Positions 54,301-64,000 of a stretch of DNA of 64,000 bases are shown one piece after another; the stretch's first letter is position 1, and each line of letters opens with the position of its first letter. The position numbers and the translations under genes were made by a program. Source of the DNA: Siphonodentalium dalli (lineage: Eukaryota > Mollusca > Scaphopoda > Gadilida > Siphonodentaliidae); assembly GCA_032622095.1 (NCBI GenBank), contig CP136061.1:2356001-2420000 (forward strand), read 5' to 3'. The notes below the pieces were generated by a model. The model worked only from the letters and a program-made list of their open reading frames with translations, did no database searches and had not been told where the DNA came from.

Positions 54301-57300
54301 ACTAAACACATAATCAGAAATGAACAGTGAGGCTCAAATAAAGGTATATAATAACAGCATGCTGGCATACTGAATCAGATGACCTACGACTAAACACAAA
54401 ATCAGAAGTGAACATTGAGGCTTATACAAAGGTCTCTAATAACAGCATGCTGGCATACTGAATCAGATGCCTACGACTAAACACATAATCAGAAGTGAAC
54501 ATTGAGGCTTAAATAAAGGTATCTAATAACAGCATGCTGGCATACTGAATCAGATGACCTACGACTAAACACATAATCAGAAGTGAACATTGAGGCTTAT
54601 ATGAAGGTATCTAATAACAGCATGCTGGCATACTGAATCAGATGACCTACGACTAAACACATAATCAGACGTGAACATTGAGGCTTATATAAAGGTATCT
54701 AATAACAGCATGCTGGCATACTGAATCAGATGACCTACCACTAAACACATAATCAGAAGTGAACATTGAGGCTTATATAAAGGTCTCTAATAACAGTATG
54801 CTGGCATACTGAATCAGATGACCTACGACTAAACACATAATCAGACGTGAACATTGAGGCTTATATAAAGGTATCAAATAACAGCATGCTGGCATACTGA
54901 ATCAGATGACCTACGACTAAACACATAATCAGAAGTGAACATTGAGGCTTATATAAAGGTATCTAATAACAGCATGCTGGCATACTGAATCAGATGACCT
55001 ACGACTAATCACATACTCAGAAGTGAACACTGAGGCTTATATAAAGGTCTCTAATAAAAGCATGCTGGTATACTGAATCAGATGACATACGACTAAACAT
55101 ATAATCAAAAGTGAGCATTGAGGCTTATATAAAGGTCTCTAATAACAGTATGCTGGCATACTGAATCAGATGACCTACGACTAAACACATAAACAGAAGT
55201 GAACACTGGGGCTTATATAAATGTCTCTAATAACAGCATGCTGGCATACTGAATCATATGAACAACGACTAAAACACATAATCAGACGTGAACATTGAGG
55301 CTTATATAAAGGTATCTAATAACAGCATGCTGGCATACTGAATCAGATAACCTCCGACTAAACACATAATCAGACGTGAACATTGAGGCTTATATAAAGG
55401 TATCTAATAACAGCATGCTGGCATACTGAATCAGATGACCTACGACTAAACACATACTCAGAAGTGAACACTGAGGCTTATATAAAGGTCTCTAATAAAA
55501 GCATGCTTGTATACTGAATCAGATGACATATGACTAAACACATAATCAAAAGTGAGCATTGAGGCTTATATAAAGGTCTCTAATAACAGTATGCTGGCAT
55601 ACTGAATCAGATGACCTACGACTAAACACATAATCAGAAATGAACAGTGAGGCTCAAATAAAGGTATATAATAACAGCATGCTGGCATACTGAATCAGAT
55701 GACCTACGACTAAACACAAAATCAGAAGTGAACATTGAGGCTTATATAAAGGTATCTAATAACAGCATGCTGGCATACTGAATCAGATGACCTACTACTA
55801 AACACATACTCAGAAGTGAACAATGAGGCTTATATAAAGGTCTCTAATAAAAGCATGCTGGTATACTGAATCAGATGACATACGACTAAACACATAATCA
55901 AAAGTGAATATTGAGGCTTATATAAAGGTCTCTAATAACAGTAGGCTGGCATACTGAATCAGATGACCAACGACTAAAACACATAATCAGAAGTGAACAT
56001 TGAGGCGTATATAAAGGTATCTAATAACAGCATGCTGGCATACTGAATCAGTTGACCTACGACTAAACACATAATCAGAAGTGAACATTAAGGCTTATAC
56101 ATGTATAACGGTCTCTAATAGCAGCATACTGACATACTGAATCAGTTGACCTTCGACTAAAACACATAATCAGAAGTGAACATTGAGGCTTATATAACGG
56201 TATCTAATAACAGTATGCGGACATACTGAATCAGATGACCTACGACTAAACACATAATCAGACGTGAACATTGAGGCTTATATAAAGGTCTCTAATAACA
56301 GCATGCTGTCAGACTGAATCAGATGACCTACGACTAAATACATGATCACAAGTGAACATTGAGGCTTATACATGTATTACGGTCTATAACAACAGCATGC
56401 TGGAATACTGAATCAGATGACCTACGACTAAACACATAATCAGAAATGAACAGTGAGGCTCAAATAAAGGTCTCTATTAACAGCATGCTGACATACTGAA
56501 TCAGATGACTTACGACTTAACACATAATGTGAAGTGAACATTGAGGCTTATATAAAGGTCTCTAACATCAGCATCTTGGCATACTGGATCAGATGACCTA
56601 CGACTAAACACATAATCAGAAGTGAACATTGAGGCTTATATAAAGGTATATAATAACAGCACGCGGGCATACTGAATCAGATGACCTACGACTAAACACA
56701 TAATTAGAAGTGAACATTGAGGCTTATATAAAGGTCTCTAATAACAGTATGCTGGCATACTGAATCAGATGACCTACGACTAAACACATAATCAGAAGTG
56801 AACATTGAGGCTTATATAAAGGTCTCTAATAACAGCATGCTGACAGACTGAATGGGATGACATACGACAAAACACATAATCAGAAGTGAACAATGAGGCT
56901 TATATAAAGGTCTCTAATAACAGCATTCTCGCATACTGAATCAGATAATCTACGACTAAACACATAATAATCAGAAGTGAACAGCGAGGCTTATATAAAG
57001 GTCTCTAATAACAGCATGCTGGCATACTGAATCAGATCACCTACGACAAAACACATAATCAGAAGTGAACATTGAGGCTTATATAAAGGTATGTAATAAC
57101 AGCATGCTGGCATACTGAATCAGATGACCTACGACTAAATACGTAATAATCAGAAGTGAACATTGAGGCTTATATAAAGGTATATAATAACATCATGCTG
57201 GCATACTGAATCAGATGACCTACGACTAAATACATAATCAGAAGTGAACATTGATGCTTATATAAAGGTCTCTAATAACATCATGCAGGCCTACTGAATC

Positions 57301-60300
57301 AGATGACCTACGACTAAACACATAATCAGACGTGAACATTGAGCCTTATATAAAGGTCTCTAATAACATCATGCTGGCATACTGAATCAGATGACATACG
57401 ACTAAACACATAATCAGAAGTGAACATTGAGGCTTATATAAACGTATCTAATACCAGCATGCTGGCATACTGAATCAGATGACCTACGACTAATCACATA
57501 CTCAGAAGTGAACACTGAGGCTTATATAAAGGTCTCTAATAAAAGCATGCTGGTATACTGAATCAGATGACATACGACTAAACATATAATCAAAAGTGAG
57601 CATTGAGGCTTATATAAAGGTCTCTAATAACAGTATGCTGGCATACTGAATCAGATGACCTACGAACTAAACACATAATCAGGAGTGAACATTGATGCTT
57701 ATATAAAGGTATCTAATAACACTATGCTGGCATAGTGAATCAGATGACCTACGAACTAAACACATAATCAGGAGTGAACATTGAGGCTTATATAAAGGTC
57801 TCTAATAACAGCATGCTGGCATACTGAATCAGATGACCTACGAACTAAACACATAATCAGGAGTGTACATTGAGGCTTATATAAAGGTCTATAATAACAA
57901 CATGCTGGCATACTGAATCAGATGACCTACGACTAAACACATAATCAGACGTGAACATTGCCGCTTATATAACGGTATCTAATAACAGCAGGCTGGCATA
58001 CTGAATCAGATGACCTACGACTAAACACATAATCAGAAGTGAACATTGAGGCTTATATAAAGGTATCTAATAACAGCATGCTGGCATAATGAATCAGATG
58101 ACCTACGACTAATCACATACTCAGAAGTGAACACTGAGGCTTATATAAAGGTCTCTAATAAAAGCATGCTTGTATACTGAATCAGATGACATATGACTAA
58201 ACATATAATCAAAAGTGAGCATTGAGGCTTATATAAAGGTCTCCAATAACAGTATGCTGGCATACTGAATCAGATGACCTACGACTAAACACATAATCAG
58301 AAATGAACAGTGAGGCTCAAATAAAGGTATATAATAACAGCATGCTGGCATACTGAATCAGATGACCTACGACTAAACACAAAATCAGAAGTGAACATTG
58401 AGGCTTATACAAAGGTCTCTAATAACAGCATGCTGGCATACTGAATCAGATGCCTACGACTAAACACATAATCAGAAGTGAACATTGAGGCTTAAATAAA
58501 GGTATCTAATAACAGCATGCTGGCATACTGAATCAGATGACCTACGACTAAACACATAATCAGAAGTGAACATTGAGGCTTATATGAAGGTATCTAATAA
58601 CAGCATGCTGGCATACTGAATCAGATGACCTACGACTAAACACATAATCAGACGTGAACATTGAGGCTTATATAAAGGTATCTAATAACAGCATGCTGGC
58701 ATACTGAATCAGATGACCTACCACTAAACACATAATCAGAAGTGAACATTGAGGCTTATATAAAGGTCTCTAATAACAGTATGCTGGCATACTGAATCAG
58801 ATGACCTACGACTAAACACATAATCAGACGTGAACATTGAGGCTTATATAAAGGTATCAAATAACAGCATGCTGGCATACTGAATCAGATGACCTACGAC
58901 TAAACACATAATCAGAAGTGAACATTGAGGCTTATATAAAGGTATCTAATAACAGCATGCTGGCATACTGAATCAGATGACCTACGACTAATCACATACT
59001 CAGAAGTGAACACTGAGGCTTATATAAAGGTCTCTAATAAAAGCATGCTGGTATACTGAATCAGATGACATACGACTAAACATATAATCAAAAGTGAGCA
59101 TTGAGGCTTATATAAAGGTCTCTAATAACAGTATGCTGGCATACTGAATCAGATGACCTACGACTAAACACATAAACAGAAGTGAACACTGGGGCTTATA
59201 TAAATGTCTCTAATAACAGCATGCTGGCATACTGAATCATATGAACAACGACTAAAACACATAATCAGACGTGAACATTGAGGCTTATATAAAGGTATCT
59301 AATAACAGCATGCTGGCATACTGAATCAGATAACCTCCGACTAAACACATAATCAGACGTGAACATTGAGGCTTATATAAAGGTATCTAATAACAGCATG
59401 CTGGCATACTGAATCAGATGACCTACGACTAAACACATACTCAGAAGTGAACACTGAGGCTTATATAAAGGTCTCTAATAAAAGCATGCTTGTATACTGA
59501 ATCAGATGACATATGACTAAACACATAATCAAAAGTGAGCATTGAGGCTTATATAAAGGTCTCTAATAACAGTATGCTGGCATACTGAATCAGATGACCT
59601 ACGACTAAACACATAATCAGAAATGAACAGTGAGGCTCAAATAAAGGTATATAATAACAGCATGCTGGCATACTGAATCAGATGACCTACGACTAAACAC
59701 AAAATCAGAAGTGAACATTGAGGCTTATATAAAGGTATCTAATAACAGCATGCTGGCATACTGAATCAGATGACCTACTACTAAACACATACTCAGAAGT
59801 GAACAATGAGGCTTATATAAAGGTCTCTAATAAAAGCATGCTGGTATACTGAATCAGATGACATACGACTAAACACATAATCAAAAGTGAATATTGAGGC
59901 TTATATAAAGGTCTCTAATAACAGTAGGCTGGCATACTGAATCAGATGACCAACGACTAAAACACATAATCAGAAGTGAACATTGAGGCGTATATAAAGG
60001 TATCTAATAACAGCATGCTGGCATACTGAATCAGTTGACCTACGACTAAACACATAATCAGAAGTGAACATTAAGGCTTATACATGTATAACGGTCTCTA
60101 ATAGCAGCATACTGACATACTGAATCAGTTGACCTTCGACTAAAACACATAATCAGAAGTGAACATTGAGGCTTATATAACGGTATCTAATAACAGTATG
60201 CGGACATACTGAATCAGATGACCTACGACTAAACACATAATCAGACGTGAACATTGAGGCTTATATAAAGGTCTCTAATAACAGCATGCTGTCAGACTGA

Positions 60301-61006
60301 ATCAGATGACCTACGACTAAATACATGATCACAAGTGAACATTGAGGCTTATACATGTATTACGGTCTATAACAACAGCATGCTGGAATACTGAATCAGA
60401 TGACCTACGACTAAACACATAATCAGAAATGAACAGTGAGGCTCAAATAAAGGTCTCTAATAACAGCATGCTGACATACTGAATCAGATGACTTACGACT
60501 TAACACATAATGTGAAGTGAACATTGAGGCTTATATAAAGGTCTCTAACATCAGCATCTTGGCATACTGGATCAGATGACCTACGACTAAACACATAATC
60601 AGAAGTGAACATTGAGGCTTATATAAAGGTATATAATAACAGCACGCGGGCATACTGAATCAGATGACCTACGACTAAACACATAATTAGAAGTGAACAT
60701 TGAGGCTTATATAAAGGTCTCTAATAACAGTATGCTGGCATACTGAATCAGATGACCTACGACTAAACACATAATCAGAAGTGAACATTGAGGCTTATAT
60801 AAAGGTCTCTAATAACAGCATGCTGACAGACTGAATCAGATGACATACGACTAAAAACATAATCACAAGTGAACATTGAGGCTTATACATGTATAACGGT
60901 CTCTAACAACAGCATGCTGGCATACTGTATCAGATGATCTACGACTAAACACATAATCAGAAGTGAACATTGAGGCCTATATAAAGGTATCTAATAACAG
61001 CACGCT
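51361..61006 (+). repeat. 88-bp satellite array, about 110 copies
   Basis: Head-to-tail monomers of about 88 bp. Typical words are GAGGCTTATATAAAGGTATC, TAATAACAGCATGCTGGCAT, ACTGAATCAGATGACCTACG, ACTAAACACATAATCAGAAG, TGAACATT. Monomers differ by a few percent to about 15%. Variant monomers recur at 1,320-bp spacing (GCATGCTTGT at 54,181 and 55,501, 15 monomers) and at 3,983 bp (see separate entry). The array is non-coding, apparently without long ORFs. It ends in mid-monomer at the gag fragment. Confidence 0.95.
52868..60833 (+). repeat. 3,983-bp higher-order duplication in satellite
   Basis: 52,868-56,850 and 56,851-60,833 are tandem copies. Landmark variants keep the exact offset of 3,983: AATGGGATGA (52,868/56,851), GAACACTGGG (55,201/59,184), GCATGCTTGT (54,181/58,164). 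In the parts compared I noticed only two substitutions (53,361 G vs 57,344 C; 56,477 T vs 60,460 A). Confidence 0.9.
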
Positions 61007-61125
61007 GGCCAAACTTCCCAAATCAAAGGAAACGCCAGTTCTGCACACTATGTAAGATGAACAACCACGATATACAAAATTGCCGAAGACGGATCGCCAA
61101 TAACAAACAATATTTAAACAGGTAA
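60985..61125 (+). CDS. 3' end of gag with CCHC zinc knuckle (5' truncated)
   Basis: The frame ends at TAA 61,123-61,125. It has a CCHC knuckle C-x2-C-x4-H-x4-C (Cys codons at 61,042, 61,051 and 61,081), followed by a basic stretch (RRR). This is the nucleocapsid signature of Gag proteins of LTR retrotransposons. The codons before about 61,007 belong to the satellite, so the true gag N-terminus, leader and 5' LTR are missing. The frame is linked to pol by a -1 frameshift site just before the stop. Confidence 0.75.
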   Translation, partial: RYLITARWPNFPNQRKRQFCTLCKMNNHDIQNCRRRIANNKQYLNR

Positions 61126-64000
61126 GAATGTCTTTGAAGAAGCCGCAAGGACATTCTATAAATCATAATCGTCATCATCATAATACATCACATCAGAGCG
61201 CGATATATCAAACCAAAACCGTCTTCAAGACACCCTCAAAATTTACGACCATAAATAGATTTGCACCTAATTACCCAAAGCAAAATAGTTACGCAACTAA
61301 GCCAGCGACTGGTACCCTAGACACCAGAGCAGCACGTGTTACTATAAAAGAACAGAGACATCGTTCAGACCAGGCCAATAAATTGAAACCTAATACATCT
61401 TATCATGCTGATACGAACACGAACAAACACGTGCATTCTCCAATTATAAATATAAATTCCGCTGGTCACGTTAGAACAGATATGAATAAACGATTACATA
61501 AGATCGTTCCCAAACAAAAGGACATTCATAGTGAAGTAAACACTAAAACTCGAAACCAACGACAAGCTAATCGAATTGCAACGGTTTACCAAAATAATAA
61601 TAATAATGAGCCGAGTAAAAACTGTCAAAGTATAAATAACCAGTCTGAACAGATGCAATTGCATACATTACCTAAACTCAAATACCATGCAGAGATTGCA
61701 CAAGGACTGCAACAGCAAACGCCTTGTTCAACAATTATTAAAATTGGTAACCAACGCATTAGGGCATTACTTGACTCTGGTGCAAGTACAAGTTGCTTAA
61801 AATATGACGTATATCGATCCCTTCCAAATAAGCCCCCGTTAATAAAAGAAAAAATAATTCTGACCTCAGCAACAGGCCAAAATATGCAAGTAAACGGCAG
61901 TATACATTTGCCCTTCAAAATTGGATCAATGTCATTAGTACATAAATTCTTTATATTACCCAACCTAGCAAGATCAGCGATATTTGGTCGCAATTTTTTA
62001 ACAGACAAACATGTAAGACTCTATTTCGATTTGAATGCATTTAGAGTAGGCAACAAAACATTTCCCATGTTACAGGATTTACATATAGCATCATTGCTAC
62101 GTTCGCGGCAAGATATCAAATTACCACCCCATTCATGTGCATTGGTGAACACAAAAATAATTGGTACACCAGACATGTATGAGACACCATATCTTGGAGT
62201 AAGTCACGCCGATATCGGCATATTTAAGGATGAACCTAATGTGTCCATTATGGACGGGATAGTGTCTGCATCAAAACGAGATATACCGGTCATGATCATG
62301 AATAATTCAGACTCGTATATGTCTATATTTAAAGGTAATATAGTTGCGAAAACACATGGCCTAAGTTCAGACCAGATCTGTCAAACAAAGGCTAAGGTAC
62401 CCACCACAAATAAAATGAATGATTCTCAAGAAGTATTTAGTATAGAAAATCAAACAAAAATATCTAAGGCTGGCCAGAAACCTTTCAAATGGGACGATAT
62501 ATGTGCCCCCGACTACCACAAAATTGAACTACTTGAACTGATCTCCCAATATCAAGATGTGTTTACAAACGATCCAAATAAGGTAGGATTTTGCGATAAA
62601 ATAGTCATGCGTGTTGATACCAAACCAGATGCAGAACCTATCTTTTGTCGTGCTTATCCTACTCCATTACATAGACGCGAACACATGGAAAAAGCACTTC
62701 AAAAATTATTAGACGCTGGTATTATAAAGAAAACTACAAACGCGAGTTGGTCATTTCCTGCCTTATTGATCCGTAAGGGAATCGTAGATCCTAATGGAAA
62801 TCAAAATTATAGACTATGTATAGACCTGAGAAAGCTAAATAAAATCACCGTCCCATTACGATGGTACCTCCCCTCTTTTACCGAAGTTTCCAGCCGCCTC
62901 CAAAAATCCAAAGTTTTTTCCACAATCGACATTAGCCAAGCTTATCATGTTATCGGTGTTCTCAAAGAACATCAAGAAAAGTTAACTATGAACACAGATT
63001 TTGGATTGTTTTCTTTCACAAGGGCCCCATTTGGCTATTGCAACTCGAGCGTGACGTTTTTGACATTAATCCATAAAGCATTGGAAGGGTTAAGTTTTGT
63101 TGACAGCTTCGTCGACGATTTAATTTGTCACAGCGAAACGGAGGCCCTCCATAAACAGCACCTCAAAATAGTATTTGAACGACTCAGAGAGTATGGATTA
63201 GTAGCACGATTAACAAAGTCCCAATTTTATATGAAAGAAGTAAAATTTTTAGGGCATATCGTATCACAAAATGGAACCCGCCCAGATCCCGCCAAAGTTA
63301 AAGCCATACAAGATGTGCCAGCCCCAACATCAGTGAAAGAAGTCCGTAGAGTATTAGGGATTTTTAATTTTTATCGGAACTATTGTAAAGATTTCTCCGA
63401 CACTGCTGCATCATTAATTAAATTAACTGCTCGTTACGCAAAATTTGCATGGTCCGAAGAATGTCAAAATGCTTTTGATACACTAAAACAAAATTTGCAT
63501 AAAGTACCTACTCTGGCCTACCCTGATAGGAACAGGAAAATGATCTTATATTGCGATGCATCAATGCATTCAGTGGGGGGATCATTAGTCCAGCCATACC
63601 CAGAAAACAAATTAGAAACTGATATCAAAACCCCGGAATTTCCAATTTGCTTTGTTAGCAAAAAGTTGAATCACTCTCAACGAAATTACAGTACTACAGA
63701 GCGCGAAGCACTCGCCATATATGTATGTCTAAAGAAACTCAATTTCTATCTAGAAGGATCGGACGTAGAATTACGAACAGATCATTTACCCCTAGTTTCT
63801 ATGTTTCAAAATACTCAGATGGATAATAAACGTATTCAAAAATGGTTTATTGAAATTTCCGCATACAATCCAAAACTTACTTATATACAAGGGTCTGAAA
63901 ATATCGCCGCTGACTTTTGTTCCCGGGTGGACCCGACAAACCAACAGAGTATGTCAGAGTGTTCAATGGAGAGCGAAGAGAAAACGCCATATGACATAGC
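61104..64000 (+). CDS. pol polyprotein of a Ty3/gypsy-type element, partial
   Basis: One continuous frame from 61,104 to the right edge of the window without a stop. After a basic, Asn/His-rich leader comes an aspartic protease (LLDSGAS, catalytic Asp codon at 61,773). Reverse transcriptase follows, with IDLRKLNKIT (Asp at 62,823), STIDISQAYH (Asp at 62,928) and the active-site FVDD (63,108-63,119). RNase H has CDAS (Asp at 63,555), TEREAL (Glu at 63,699) and TDH (Asp at 63,780). The order PR-RT-RH fits Ty3/gypsy. Integrase would follow outside the window. All visible catalytic residues are present and there are no stops, so the copy may be young. The first ATG in frame is at 61,128, but frameshift expression is more likely. 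Confidence 0.9.
61113..61155 (+). promoter_or_regulatory. -1 ribosomal frameshift signal, gag to pol
   Basis: Slippery heptamer TTTAAAC (61,113-61,119), in the gag frame as T TTA AAC. It is followed by a 7-nt spacer that contains the gag stop. A stem-loop follows: AATGTCTTT (61,127-61,135) pairs with AAGGACATT (61,147-61,155), nine pairs with one G-U and an 11-nt loop. A -1 slip moves ribosomes into the pol frame, which is open from 61,104 onward. Confidence 0.8.

Noticed and set aside
51361-61006. CRISPR-like regular repeats
   Set aside because: Whole 88-bp monomers repeat without unique spacers, and the context is eukaryotic. It is satellite DNA.
61625-62008. Reverse-strand ORF of 127 codons
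   Set aside because: It is the antisense shadow of the protease part of pol.

Overview
The window looks like nuclear DNA from an invertebrate animal, most probably a bivalve mollusc. It is AT-rich, its genes are split by GT/AG introns, it carries SRCR-domain exons, and it is full of repeats of the kind described in bivalves, such as pearl-like elements with (ACGG)n plus a tandem core of about 160 bp. There is no sign of bacterial gene organisation. The organism is inferred from content, not from a search.

Layout. 1-1,620 holds small ORFs of unknown, possibly retroelement, origin, including a membrane-anchor fragment and a Pro-rich ORF whose C-terminal part is duplicated downstream. 2,340-5,039 is a Helitron-like non-autonomous element on the + strand. 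At 6,114 a CACTG-type DNA transposon end begins. It is followed by an intact 844-codon CACTA/EnSpm-like transposase gene (7,240-9,774).

11,229-31,429 is a spliced gene on the + strand that I assembled as seven exons with matching intron phases. It encodes about 512 residues, with a CIDE-N/PB1-like N-terminus and a C-terminus that recalls the uncharacterised 'SAMD3-like' families of animals. Exon 1 carries an apparent one-base frameshift. The introns are loaded with non-autonomous DNA transposons, several with exact target-site duplications. 34,676-36,108 is a broken second copy of the transposase, and a CACTG-type right end closes at 38,079. The spliced gene therefore sits between two CACTG termini 32 kb apart.

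38,227-42,107 (- strand) has two phase-1/phase-1 SRCR exons. 43,320-47,075 is an old segmental duplication. From 47,083 an 88-bp satellite starts. It is interrupted by a small genic island with a possible Crypton-type recombinase fragment, and that island is itself split by a second Helitron-like element (47,561-51,082, - strand). The satellite then runs for about 9.6 kb (51,361 to about 61,006) and contains a nearly perfect 3,983-bp higher-order duplication.

The array ends abruptly inside the 3' end of a gag gene of a Ty3/gypsy-type retrotransposon. Its pol (protease, RT, RNase H) runs off the window and appears to be expressed by a textbook -1 ribosomal frameshift signal: slippery TTTAAAC, a 7-nt spacer and a 9-bp hairpin.
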